Below are positions 15,867-23,900 of a stretch of DNA of 27,022 bases, one piece after another. The notes beneath the pieces were generated by a model that did not search any database, was not told the origin of the DNA, and saw only the letters and a list, made by a program, of their open reading frames with translations. Numbering within the stretch: the stretch's first letter is position 1; each line of letters begins with the position of its first letter. The position numbers and the translations under genes are program-made. Location of the stretch: positions 1-27,022 of the forward strand of contig CANGCZ010000004.1 of assembly GCA_947452325.1 (NCBI GenBank). Reading direction: 5' to 3'. This stretch comes from Comamonadaceae bacterium (lineage in GTDB: Bacteria; Pseudomonadota; Gammaproteobacteria; Burkholderiales; Burkholderiaceae_C).

Positions 15867-16401
15867 GGTGTTGCTGCCGTTCACGTTTTTCTTGTGTCCA
15901 CGCATCCAGTTGCGCTCGTACATCCAGACTTTCCCGCTGCATTTGTTCAGCCGGGGCGACTTGTGCACTCAGTTCCAATCGAATGCCATTGGGATCGAAA
16001 AAATAAATGCTTTTAAAAATACGGTGATCAATGACGCCCAGAACCTCAATGCCATGTGCTTGCAAGCGTGTTTTGCTGTCTTCCAGGGCTTGAATGCTTT
16101 CCACGCTGAACGCGATGTGATTAACCCAGGCAGGTGTGTTGGGGGAAGGCAGGGCGGCGGTGTCGTCACCCAAATCAAAAAAAGCGATGAACGAACCGTC
16201 TTGCAAGCGAAAAAAGAAATGCGTGTAGGGGCAGTATTCACCAGTGCTAGGCACATAATCATTTTTGATCAGGTGGTACAGCGGCAAGCCCAGAATGTCC
16301 TCGTAAAAATGCCGTGTTTCTTCTGCATCGCGTGCACGGTAGGCGTAGTGGTGCAGTTGCAAAACCTTGGCAGGCGCGGGCAGCAAACTCAAGTCAGTCA
16401 T
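15859..16401 (-). CDS. VOC-family protein (glyoxalase / extradiol dioxygenase fold)
   Basis: A 180-residue protein with two VOC half-modules. Likely metal ligands are the His in LQLHHYAYR near residue 17-18, His in VNHIAFSVE, and Glu in IYFFDPNGIRLELS. ETRHFYEDILGLPL is the usual first module helix. Members are glyoxalases, dioxygenases or antibiotic-modifying enzymes; none can be chosen from sequence. It overlaps the FAD monooxygenase gene and is probably co-transcribed with it, so a role on an aromatic intermediate is a reasonable inference. The C-terminal 25 residues are charged and extend past the domain. Confidence 0.85.
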   Translation of the reverse strand: MTDLSLLPAPAKVLQLHHYAYRARDAEETRHFYEDILGLPLYHLIKNDYVPSTGEYCPYTHFFFRLQDGSFIAFFDLGDDTAALPSPNTPAWVNHIAFSVESIQALEDSKTRLQAHGIEVLGVIDHRIFKSIYFFDPNGIRLELSAQVAPAEQMQRESLDVRAQLDAWTQEKRERQQHRG

Positions 16402-16704
16402 GTCAGTGTGTCCTCAGCATAGAAATCAGTTTACTGGAGGACAGGTGACAAAACAAAGCGTGGATTGGATGTCTGTCAAACCTAATCAAGCGCGTTTCAT
16501 TTTTCCAAAGGTTTGAAGCATTATGAGTATCAATTGATTTATTAATTTTTCAAGTATGCAGAATACGTGTATTTTATGTTGATAGTTTGTGTCAATTCAT
16601 TGGATTGAAACAAGCCATTGGACTCTGGCTGGTTTCAAGCTAACCTCGGGGGTGACTTTGGCTCTGAGTGTCAAAGCCATTTCAATCATCCAAGGAGATT
16701 TCCC
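16402..16704. other. Divergent control region between VOC and rubrerythrin genes
   Basis: A 303-bp gap without a convincing gene; it must hold promoters in both directions. It is AT-rich around 16505-16600 and contains two short palindromes: ATCAATTGAT (16529-16538) and AATAC-GT-GTATT (16562-16573). The part nearest rubrerythrin contains the structured leader listed separately. No clear sigma-70 promoter could be fixed by eye. Confidence 0.55.
16605..16679 (+). promoter_or_regulatory. Structured 5' leader of the rubrerythrin operon
   Basis: TTGAAAC (16605-16611) pairs with GTTTCAA (16632-16638); after one A/G mismatch AGCCA (16613-16617) pairs with TGGCT (16626-16630), giving a 12-bp helix with an eight-base loop. 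A second TGGCT (16659-16663) and AGCCA (16675-16679) follow, so either AGCCA can pair with either TGGCT. CTTTG (16656-16660) can also pair with CAAAG (16672-16676). The second structure ends 12 bases before the AAGGAG ribosome binding site. This allows mutually exclusive folds. It does not match a riboswitch class I recognise. Confidence 0.5.
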
Positions 16705-17127
16705 ATGTCAGCTCTCAAAGGCTCTAAGACGGAAGAAAACCTGAAGGCCGCTTTCGCAGGCGAGTCACAGGCCAATCGTCGTTACCTGTATTTCGCAAAC
16801 AAGGCCGATATCGAAGGCCAGAACGATGTGGCAGCGCTGTTTCGTTCCACCGCAGAAGGTGAAACCGGGCATGCCCACGGCCACTTGGAGTGGTTGGAGC
16901 AATGCGGTGACCCTGCCACCGGTTTGCCTATCGGTGCCACCCGTGACAACCTGAAAGCTGCGGTTGCCGGCGAAACCCACGAGTACACCGACATGTACCC
17001 GGGCATGGCCAAAACAGCGCGCGAAGAAGGCCATGACGAAATCGCCGACTGGTTTGAAACCTTGGCCAAGGCTGAGCGTTCACACGCTAACCGTTACGCC
17101 AAGGCATTAGCCGAATTGGTCGATTGA
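16705..17127 (+). CDS. Rubrerythrin (diiron domain only)
   Basis: A 140-residue ferritin-like diiron protein without the C-terminal rubredoxin domain of classical rubrerythrin. The metal-ligand helices show FAGESQANRRY, AEGETGHAHGHL, AGETHEYTDMYP and AKAERSHANRY, giving the four Glu and two His expected. Rubrerythrins reduce hydrogen peroxide with electrons from rubredoxin or another Fe-S donor. The frame is open upstream to 16618, but ATG 16705 has a strong AAGGAG ribosome binding site eight bases away and matches the family start. Being first in the operon, with a possible hairpin behind it, it may be made in excess. The next gene encodes an Fe-S oxidoreductase that could be its electron donor (inference). 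Confidence 0.95.
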   Translation: MSALKGSKTEENLKAAFAGESQANRRYLYFANKADIEGQNDVAALFRSTAEGETGHAHGHLEWLEQCGDPATGLPIGATRDNLKAAVAGETHEYTDMYPGMAKTAREEGHDEIADWFETLAKAERSHANRYAKALAELVD

Positions 17128-17150
17128 TTTGCAGCTGCATAAAGTGCAGG

Positions 17151-17178
17151 GCGCTGTCTTGCCAAAGGCGGCGCTTTT
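17151..17178 (+). terminator. Possible attenuating hairpin between rubrerythrin and Fe-S genes
   Basis: GCGC (17151-17154) pairs with GCGC (17171-17174) and GCC (17161-17163) with GGC (17167-17169), with a bulge, followed by TTTT (17175-17178). It is imperfect, so read-through is likely. A nearby perfect palindrome TGCAGCTGCA occurs at 17130-17139. Confidence 0.35.
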
Positions 17179-17208
17179 CACTGAATGCTATTGGACAGGG
17201 ACTTTCAC

Positions 17209-18558
17209 ATGGCCCGAGAAGGCAGTCTTGAAGCGCCAACCCGTCACCCGTTGGATTGGCTGAATCCTGATTTCTACAACGAAGAAGCCTGTTTCACAGA
17301 GTTGGAACGCATCTTCGATATTTGCCACGGTTGCCGCCGCTGCGTCAGTTTGTGCGGATCGTTTCCCACTTTGTTCGATTTGGTGGACGAAAGCCCCACC
17401 ATGGAACTCGACGGTGTGGATAAAAAAGATTTTTGGAAGGTGGTGGATCAGTGCTACTTGTGCGACCTGTGCTACTTGACCAAATGTCCTTATGTGCCGC
17501 CGCACGAGTGGAACCTGGATTTCCCGCACACCATGCTGCGCGCCAAGGCCATCAAATTTCAAAAAGGCGAAGTCAGCGCAGGTGAAAAATTCGTGGCCTC
17601 TACCGATATGCATGGTCAATTCGCCGGTATTCCCATCGTGGTGCAAGCAGTCAACGCGATCAACAAAACCGGTGTGGCGCGCTCAGTGATGGAATCCACT
17701 TTAGGTGTCGATAAAAATGCCTGGTTGCCTGAATTGGCCACCCGCAAATTCCGTTCTTCTGCGCCTAAGGCCAAGGCCCAAAAAATGGTCAACGGTGAGA
17801 AAACACCTGGCAAGGTCGTCATCTATGCCACTTGCTATGTGAACTACAACGAACCGGGCATTGGCATGGATTTGTTGAAAATTCTCGACCACAACGACAT
17901 TCCGTATGAGCTTGTCTCCAAGGAAAAATGTTGCGGTATGCCCAAGCTGGAGTTGGGTGATTTGCAATCGGTGGACGAAAATAAAAAAATCAATATGCCG
18001 GTGCTGGCCAAGTACGCCCGCGAAGGCTATGCCATCTTGAGTGCCGTGCCGTCCTGCACCCTGATGTTCAAACAAGAATTGCCATTGATGTACCCGGATG
18101 ATGCCGACACCCAAAGGGTGAAAGAACATATGTGGGATCCGTTCGAGTACCTGATGGCGCGCAAGCGTGACGGTTTGCTGAAAACCGAATTCCCTGAGAG
18201 ACTGGGTAATGTGAGTTACCAGATTCCTTGCCACGGGCGGGTACAAAACATCGGCAAAAAAACCGAAGAGATGCTCAAGTTGATTCCAGACTCCACCATC
18301 AACACCGTAGAGCGCTGCTCGGGACACGCAGGTACTTACGGCGTGAAAAAAGCCACCCATGCTTACGCTATGAAGATCGGCAAACCTGTGGTGAAAGCCA
18401 TGGCTACCATGAAAGACGGTAGCAAGCCTGACTACATCAGTTCAGACTGTCCTTTAGGCGGTCACCACATCGCACAGGGGTTTGAAGCCAACGGACAGGC
18501 TGTGCCTGAGTTGCAACACCCGCTGAGTTTGGTTGCCAAGGCTTATGGCTTGAAATAG
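17209..18558 (+). CDS. Fe-S oxidoreductase with two CCG domains (GlpC/HdrD-like)
   Basis: A 449-residue protein. Near the N-terminus are two cysteine clusters for [4Fe-4S] centres: C39, C42, C45, C49 (CHGCRRCVSLC) and C82, C85, C88, C93 (CYLCDLCYLTKC, with four rather than three residues before the last Cys). The rest holds two CCG-type domains, visible as KCCGMPKLE with VPSCTLM, and RCSGHAGTYG with SDCPLGGHH. This is the GlpC/heterodisulfide-reductase subunit D layout, which passes electrons between redox partners. ATG 17185 is an alternative start, but ATG 17209 has AGGGA in good position. With rubrerythrin upstream and DUF3501 downstream it likely forms an electron path for peroxide reduction (inference). 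Confidence 0.92.
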   Translation: MAREGSLEAPTRHPLDWLNPDFYNEEACFTELERIFDICHGCRRCVSLCGSFPTLFDLVDESPTMELDGVDKKDFWKVVDQCYLCDLCYLTKCPYVPPHEWNLDFPHTMLRAKAIKFQKGEVSAGEKFVASTDMHGQFAGIPIVVQAVNAINKTGVARSVMESTLGVDKNAWLPELATRKFRSSAPKAKAQKMVNGEKTPGKVVIYATCYVNYNEPGIGMDLLKILDHNDIPYELVSKEKCCGMPKLELGDLQSVDENKKINMPVLAKYAREGYAILSAVPSCTLMFKQELPLMYPDDADTQRVKEHMWDPFEYLMARKRDGLLKTEFPERLGNVSYQIPCHGRVQNIGKKTEEMLKLIPDSTINTVERCSGHAGTYGVKKATHAYAMKIGKPVVKAMATMKDGSKPDYISSDCPLGGHHIAQGFEANGQAVPELQHPLSLVAKAYGLK

Positions 18559-18612
18559 TCATTGGAATCTGACCCCGATTACTCCACCTGTTTTGTTAAA
18601 AAAGAAACGCCT

Positions 18613-19203
18613 ATGCAAATCACTGGACACATCACTGCCGACAATCTCATGTCTTTAGAGGCCTACAGCAAATTCCGCAAAACCCATAAAGCAGATGTAT
18701 TGAATCACCGCAAATTGCGCACTGTGCATTTGGGTGAACACATCACTTTGCAGTTTGAAAGCGAGATGACCATCCGCTACCAAATCCAAGAGATGTTGCG
18801 CATTGAAAAAATATTTGAAGAAGATGGCATTCAGCAGGAGATAGATGCATATGCGCCTTTGGTGCCTGATGGCAGCAACTGGAAAGCCACCATGTTGATT
18901 GAGTACCCGGACATAAATGAGCGCAAACGCGAACTCGCGCGACTCATCGGCGTGGAAGATCGCATGTTTATCGAAGTCGAAGGGCATGCTCGCGTGTATG
19001 CGATTGCAGACGAAGACCTGGACCGCGAAAACGATGAAAAAACCTCTGCTGTCCATTTTGTGCGGTTCGAGTTTGATGCGCCCACCAAAGCTGCCATCAT
19101 GGCCGGAGCAGCTGTTAAGCTGGGGTGCGACCACACCCACTATCCGGCGCACACGCAGATCTCGCCAGAGGCTTTGGCATCGCTGGCTGGAGATTTGAAA
19201 TAA
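18613..19203 (+). CDS. DUF3501 family protein
   Basis: A 196-residue soluble protein of the DUF3501 family, recognised from its start MQITGHITADNLMSLEAYSKFR, the segment RTVHLGEHITLQFESEMTIRYQIQEMLRIEKIFEE and its position after a rubrerythrin and CCG-type Fe-S gene, where this family is usually found. No catalytic function is known. The C-terminus has GCDHTHYPAHTQ, one Cys and three His close together, and could bind metal. ATG 18613 is chosen over the TTG at 18562 because family sequence begins there. The 54-bp gap from the Fe-S gene and 7-bp gap to yaaA support one operon. Confidence 0.87.
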   Translation: MQITGHITADNLMSLEAYSKFRKTHKADVLNHRKLRTVHLGEHITLQFESEMTIRYQIQEMLRIEKIFEEDGIQQEIDAYAPLVPDGSNWKATMLIEYPDINERKRELARLIGVEDRMFIEVEGHARVYAIADEDLDRENDEKTSAVHFVRFEFDAPTKAAIMAGAAVKLGCDHTHYPAHTQISPEALASLAGDLK

Positions 19204-19210
19204 TCACGAG

Positions 19211-19987
19211 ATGCTCTTTCTCTTATCCCCCGCCAAATCCCTTGATTACGAGTCGCCTCTTCCAGCGGTGACGGCCAGCCAACCGCAGTTTGTTGCCCAA
19301 TCAGCCGAGCTGATTTCGACACTGAAGAAAAAAACACCCAAGCAAATAGCCGAGCTCATGGACTTGAGCGAGGCGCTGGCCAAACTCAACACCGACCGCT
19401 ACAAAGCCTGGACGCCGCAGTTCACGCAAGAAAATGCCAGACCGGCGGTGTTGGCTTTCAACGGCGATGTGTATGAGGGCTTGAATGCACCATCACTCAA
19501 ACCCAAAGACTTGCAATGGGCACAAGAGCATGTGGCCATACTCAGTGGCTTGTATGGTGTGCTTAGACCTTTGGATTTGATGCAGCCTTACCGCTTAGAA
19601 ATGGGCACTTCGCTCAAACACGGTAAAAACAATAACCTTTATCAGTATTGGGGGACACAGATTGCTGACTACCTCAATCAACAACTTGCCTCGCACAAAG
19701 AACCTGTCATCGTCAATCTCGCTTCGCAAGAGTATTTCAAAGCCGTAGACCGCAAGACATTGCAAGCGCGGGTAGTGGAGTGTGTGTTTCAAGACTTTAA
19801 AAACGGCCAATACAAGATCATCAGTTTTTTTGCCAAACGTGCGCGTGGCTTGATGGCGCGTTTTGCGATTGAGCACAAAGTCAAAACGGTTGAACAGTTG
19901 AAAGCATTCAATCTGGAAGGTTATGTTTTTGCATCTGATGTGTCTGATGCAGATACCTTGGTGTTTCGCCGTCAGCTTGTGGATTGA
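19211..19987 (+). CDS. yaaA: Peroxide stress protein YaaA
   Basis: A 258-residue protein of the DUF328/UPF0246 family. MLFLLSPAKSLDYESPLP at the start, FNGDVYEGL in the middle and LASQEYFKAVD and FFAKRARGLMARF near the C-terminus are its standard signatures. In E. coli YaaA is induced by hydrogen peroxide through OxyR, lowers free intracellular iron and protects DNA; it can bind DNA. Its place directly after rubrerythrin, the Fe-S protein and DUF3501 supports a peroxide-defence operon. Full length, nothing missing. The next gene begins 6 bp after the stop. Confidence 0.95.
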   Translation: MLFLLSPAKSLDYESPLPAVTASQPQFVAQSAELISTLKKKTPKQIAELMDLSEALAKLNTDRYKAWTPQFTQENARPAVLAFNGDVYEGLNAPSLKPKDLQWAQEHVAILSGLYGVLRPLDLMQPYRLEMGTSLKHGKNNNLYQYWGTQIADYLNQQLASHKEPVIVNLASQEYFKAVDRKTLQARVVECVFQDFKNGQYKIISFFAKRARGLMARFAIEHKVKTVEQLKAFNLEGYVFASDVSDADTLVFRRQLVD

Positions 19988-19993
19988 CAACCT

Positions 19994-20884
19994 ATGCAAA
20001 TTTACGTCAATAACCTGCGCCTCGAAGTTGAAGACACCGGCGAGCGTGACCGGCCTGCCGTGTTATTGATCGCTGGCATGTCCATGCAACTCATCGTCTG
20101 GCCTGAAGCTATGCTCAAACAGTTACAACAGGCAGGTTTTCGCGTGGTGCGTTTTGACAACCGGGACAACGGTTTGTCTGAATCCATGGACCATTTGGGA
20201 ACGCCAAATATTTTGTGGTTCATGCTGCAACAAAAACTCGGCCTTCAAGCCAGATCGCCTTACACCATCCAAGACATGACAAGAGACGCCTTGGGTGTGA
20301 TGGACCATTTGCAATTGCATCAAGCGCATGTGGTGGGTGTCAGCATGGGTGGCATGATCGCTCAGCGATTGTGCGTCACTGCACCTGAGCGTGTGCTGAG
20401 TCTCACCAGCATCATGAGCACCAGCGGCGCTAAAGGTTTGCCCGGCCCCACACCTGCCATGCGACATGTGTTGATGACACCACCGGCCCCGCCCAACAGC
20501 CCGGCGGCACGAGCGCACGCTTTGCGTTTTGTCAAAGCCTTGGCCGGTCCCGGCTTTGTGCATCCAACTGGCTCACAAGAGCAACTGGTTGATGATTCGC
20601 TGCAACGCAGCAACCGGCCTGCCGGCAGTTACCGCCAAATGCTGGCCGCCATGGCAGACAGAGATCGCTGGCGTTTATTGCCTCGCATCACTGCGCCCGC
20701 GTTGGTGATACATGGCACGGCCGACCCTTTGATTCCCTATGCTTGTGCGAAAGACACGGCAGCGCGCATCCCCGGCGCGAAGTTGTTTGGGATTGAAGGC
20801 ATGGGCCACGATTTCCCGCCCTCAGCGGTTGAGCAACTCAATGGCCGTTTACTGCCGTTTTTACAGGCGCACACACCTTTATGA
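19994..20884 (+). CDS. Alpha/beta-fold hydrolase
   Basis: A 296-residue hydrolase. The nucleophile elbow is GVSMGG (115-120, Ser117), the acid is likely Asp in VIHGTADPLIP, and the catalytic His lies in EGMGHDFPP. The oxyanion-hole region is LLIAGMSMQ, and RFDNRDNGLS (53-62) is a common family phrase. There is no signal peptide, so it is cytoplasmic. Members act on esters, lactones or other small substrates; none can be assigned. It is 6 bp after yaaA and overlaps queF by four bases (ATGA at 20881), so it is probably co-translated with queF. Confidence 0.9.
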   Translation: MQIYVNNLRLEVEDTGERDRPAVLLIAGMSMQLIVWPEAMLKQLQQAGFRVVRFDNRDNGLSESMDHLGTPNILWFMLQQKLGLQARSPYTIQDMTRDALGVMDHLQLHQAHVVGVSMGGMIAQRLCVTAPERVLSLTSIMSTSGAKGLPGPTPAMRHVLMTPPAPPNSPAARAHALRFVKALAGPGFVHPTGSQEQLVDDSLQRSNRPAGSYRQMLAAMADRDRWRLLPRITAPALVIHGTADPLIPYACAKDTAARIPGAKLFGIEGMGHDFPPSAVEQLNGRLLPFLQAHTPL

Positions 20885-21726
20885 ATTCACCGGATCAATC
20901 CTTGCTGGGTAAAACCGTTGGCTATGCCGACCAGTACGACGCATCATTGCTTTACCCTTTGCCACGCGCTGCACAACGTGCTGAGATCGGGATCACTGGC
21001 CGCCCGGTTTTTTTGGGTGCTGATGTGTGGACCGCTTATGAACTCAGTTGGTTGAACTTGCGCGGCAAACCGCAAGTCGCCATGGGTCGGTTCATTGTGC
21101 CTTGCGAAAGCACGCATTTGGTGGAAAGCAAGTCTCTCAAGCTTTACTTGAACAGCTTCAACAACACGCGGTTTGCTTCTATCGATGAAGTGAAAAAAAC
21201 CATGCAACAAGACCTGAGCGCTGCAATATGGCAAGGCGGTGCCATGCAGTCTGCGGTGGGTGTGCAACTGCTTACACCTGAACAATTCGGCGCAGAAAAA
21301 ATCACCGAGTTGCAAGGCGTGAATTTGGACCGCATGGATTTGGAGTGCACGCATTTTCAACCGGCGCCTGAACTCTTGAGCGCGGCTTTGCATGAACAAC
21401 CCGTGACAGAGACTTTATGCAGCCAATTGCTCAAAAGCAATTGCTTGGTCACCGGCCAACCCGACTGGGGCAGTATCAGTATCAGCTACAGCGGTTCGCA
21501 AATAGACCAGGCCGGGTTGTTGCAATACATCGTGAGTTTTCGCAATCACAATGAATTTCACGAACATTGCGTAGAGCGCATTTACATGGACATCATGACG
21601 CGCTGCAAGCCCACCAAACTCAGCGTGCAAGCGCGATATACGCGGCGCGGCGGTGTAGACATCAACCCTTGGCGCAGCAGCCACCCGCAGGCCATGCCCC
21701 CGCAAATACGCACGGCCAGGCAATAA
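20881..21726 (+). CDS. queF: NADPH-dependent 7-cyano-7-deazaguanine reductase
   Basis: A 281-residue two-module QueF (YqcD type, as in E. coli), which reduces preQ0 to preQ1 in queuosine biosynthesis. The nucleophilic Cys is C188 in KSNCLVTGQPDWGS, with the nearby Asp195. The NADPH and substrate motif ESKSLKLYLNSFN is at 82-94, and FHEHCVERI near the C-terminus contains the family's Glu for substrate recognition. Length is normal. No other queuosine genes are in the window. The gene is translationally coupled to the hydrolase and converges with the crotonase gene with only 3 bp between stops and no visible terminator. Confidence 0.96.
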   Translation: MNSPDQSLLGKTVGYADQYDASLLYPLPRAAQRAEIGITGRPVFLGADVWTAYELSWLNLRGKPQVAMGRFIVPCESTHLVESKSLKLYLNSFNNTRFASIDEVKKTMQQDLSAAIWQGGAMQSAVGVQLLTPEQFGAEKITELQGVNLDRMDLECTHFQPAPELLSAALHEQPVTETLCSQLLKSNCLVTGQPDWGSISISYSGSQIDQAGLLQYIVSFRNHNEFHEHCVERIYMDIMTRCKPTKLSVQARYTRRGGVDINPWRSSHPQAMPPQIRTARQ

Positions 21727-21729
21727 GAC

Positions 21730-22572
21730 TCAAGCCACATCTTTGAACGAGCGCAAGGGTGCGAGTTCAGGAAATTGAGCGGCTTGTTTTTTCTGAAAAG
21801 CCGAAATGGCTTCACCCACATGCGCATTGCTCCAAATGCCGCTTTGCAACCAGCCCATTTGTTTGAGTGAATCTTCCACGCTGTGGTCTCTGGCATAGTG
21901 CAGCGCTTGTTTGGTGCCCCAAATAGCCACCGGCGGTTTGCTGACAATGTCTTCAGCCGCTTTCATGGCTGCTGCCAATGCTGCAACTGCATCAGGCAGT
22001 ACTTCATTGACCAAACCATATTGCAATGCTTTTTCCGCCGACAGACGCCGCCCGGTGTAGGCCAGTTCTTTCACCACCGCCATGGGAATGAGTTTGGGCA
22101 GGCGCTGCAAGGTGCCGACATCGGCCACCATCCCGCTGTTGATTTCTTGTATGCAAAAAAACGCATCTGCCGTGGCATAACGCAAGCAACAAGCGGTCAC
22201 CATATCGACCGCACCGCCTATGCATCCGCCTTGGATGGCGACGATGACCGGTATGCGCAAAGTTTCCAAACGTGTGAAGGTGGATTGCAAACCGCCGAGC
22301 ATGTCGACAATGGCAGCGCGTCCTTCGGCTGATTGATCGTCCATGCTGACCGAGTTGCCAAAGGCTTCGAGCGACATGCCTGCACTGAAGTGCTTGCCTG
22401 TGCTGCTGATGACCAGCACGCGTGCCTGGTTGGTTTGATGCAGTTGATGCAACACTTCATCAAGCTCACGCCACACGGTCATGTCAAGTGCATTCAAGCG
22501 ATCCGGGCGGTTCATCACCAGATGCGCAATCTGTTGGTCAATATTCAGCTCAAAAGAGGTCAGCTTGTTCAT
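21730..22572 (-). CDS. Crotonase-family protein, dienoyl-CoA isomerase-like
   Basis: A 280-residue protein of the enoyl-CoA hydratase/isomerase superfamily. HFSAGMSLEAF (61-71) and QGGCIGGAVDMVTACCLRYA (114-133) form the CoA and oxyanion-hole regions. The acidic residues D123, E143 and D151 in GGAVD, IQEINSG and VADVGTLQRLPK correspond to the catalytic set known for delta3,5-delta2,4-dienoyl-CoA isomerase (mammalian ECH1), which helps degrade unsaturated fatty acids with odd-position double bonds. The assignment to that activity is from motifs only. Its start overlaps the end of dinB by 23 bp on the same strand. Confidence 0.88.
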   Translation of the reverse strand: MNKLTSFELNIDQQIAHLVMNRPDRLNALDMTVWRELDEVLHQLHQTNQARVLVISSTGKHFSAGMSLEAFGNSVSMDDQSAEGRAAIVDMLGGLQSTFTRLETLRIPVIVAIQGGCIGGAVDMVTACCLRYATADAFFCIQEINSGMVADVGTLQRLPKLIPMAVVKELAYTGRRLSAEKALQYGLVNEVLPDAVAALAAAMKAAEDIVSKPPVAIWGTKQALHYARDHSVEDSLKQMGWLQSGIWSNAHVGEAISAFQKKQAAQFPELAPLRSFKDVA

Positions 22573-23842
22573 GGCGTGTATCTTTCAGTGGGTCCGCTTC
22601 ATGCGCGGTAAGGACAGAGGATAAAGCTTTTACGGCCAAGGGGTTCAAGGCTTGGTCTGAATCGGCTTTCACCAACGAGCCGACTCGCACGCCGAGCAAA
22701 CGGATGCGTCGTTTGAATTCCACCCGTTTCAAGCACAAACCCGCAGCTTGCCGGATGGCTTTGGCATCTGCTGTGTAAATATCTAAGGTGCTGTCGCGGG
22801 TCACACTTTGGAAATTGTCAAACCGCAATTTGATACCAATGGTTTTGCCGACATAGCCTTTGCGTTGCAAATCAGCTGCCACTTGCTGACAAAGCCGGGT
22901 GAATATTTCGCCCAGCGCGGCTTTGTCGTGCAGCACATGCAAATCTTTTTCAAATGTGGTTTCGCGGCTCATGGACACGGGCTCTGACTCGGTCACTACC
23001 GGCTTGTCGTCCAAACCGTGAGACGCGGCGTACAACCATGCGCCATAGGATTGGCCGAAATGGTCCATCAACCATTGTTGATCACGGGCAGCGAGTTCGC
23101 CGATGGTGTGTATGCCGTGAGCCTGTAATTTCGCATCTGCTTTGGGCCCTATGCCATTGATTTTTCTGCAAGCCAGCGGCCAGATTTTGTCAGCCAGATC
23201 CTCCGGCTTCAAAATAGAAATGCCATTGGGTTTGTTCAATTCGCTGGCCATTTTCGCCAGCAATTTATTGGGCGCGACACCAATCGAGCAAGTCAGTCCG
23301 GTGGCGTCGGTGATGGATTTTTGAATCAAGCGGGCCAGCACGCGACCGCCCTCGCGTTGACCACCAGGCACATCGGTGAAGTCTATGTAAATTTCATCCA
23401 CCCCCCGGTCTTCAACCACGGGTGCAATCTCCCGGACTATGCTTTTGAAACTGCGCGAATAGTGGCGGTACTGCTCGAAATCCACCGGCAGCAGTATGGC
23501 TTGCGGACACAGCTGTGCCGCTTTCATCACGCCCATGGCCGAGCCCACACCAAATGCTCTTGCCGCATAAGTCGCGGTGGTGATGACACCCCGCCCTGTG
23601 TAGCCGTTGATGCGCGGAAACATATCCACTGGTATGTCGGCCAAATCTGCGCTGGTCCATTCACGGTCCGGCTGAGCGATGCGCATGCGGCCCAGCAAAT
23701 CATCTTCGCGTCGCCTGCCCCCGCCGATGACCACCGGTAGCCCTTTGAGTTGCGGGTAGCGCAACAACTCCACCGATGCGTAAAACGCATCCATGTCCAG
23801 ATGGGCGATGCGGCGCGGCAGGTGGGGTGTATCGGGGCTCAC
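22550..23842 (-). CDS. dinB: DNA polymerase IV (Y-family)
   Basis: About 430 residues. The polymerase acidic residues are D16 in HLDMDAFYASVE and D149-E150 in RGVDEIYIDF. The helix-hairpin region reads KINGIGPKADAKL, and the little-finger domain follows. The C-terminus ends QADLF, a good beta-clamp binding motif. Between VVIGGG and RGVITTATYAARAFGV there is an insertion of about 40 residues absent from E. coli DinB; longer versions of this loop are known in Burkholderiales. The frame is open to 24040 but that would run far into the upstream M48 gene; GTG 23842 gives a family-like N-terminus. No LexA box is obvious upstream. Confidence 0.93.
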   Translation of the reverse strand: MSPDTPHLPRRIAHLDMDAFYASVELLRYPQLKGLPVVIGGGRRREDDLLGRMRIAQPDREWTSADLADIPVDMFPRINGYTGRGVITTATYAARAFGVGSAMGVMKAAQLCPQAILLPVDFEQYRHYSRSFKSIVREIAPVVEDRGVDEIYIDFTDVPGGQREGGRVLARLIQKSITDATGLTCSIGVAPNKLLAKMASELNKPNGISILKPEDLADKIWPLACRKINGIGPKADAKLQAHGIHTIGELAARDQQWLMDHFGQSYGAWLYAASHGLDDKPVVTESEPVSMSRETTFEKDLHVLHDKAALGEIFTRLCQQVAADLQRKGYVGKTIGIKLRFDNFQSVTRDSTLDIYTADAKAIRQAAGLCLKRVEFKRRIRLLGVRVGSLVKADSDQALNPLAVKALSSVLTAHEADPLKDTRHEQADLF

Positions 23843-23900
23843 ATGCAAAGCATAGCCCAGCCTGCGGGACTTGCTGTCTGACGCTTGATGGTACTGTTGA

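Noticed and set aside
15867..15968. 34 extra N-terminal residues of the FAD monooxygenase frame
   Set aside because: They lie within the VOC coding region and do not resemble the family; a GTG start near the VOC stop is more likely.
15868..16422. 184-residue plus-strand ORF opposite the VOC gene
   Set aside because: The VOC protein on the other strand has clear motifs and this ORF has none.
16512..16538. FNR-like site upstream of rubrerythrin
   Set aside because: TTGA and TCAA half-sites are present but the spacing does not fit the TTGAT-N4-ATCAA pattern.
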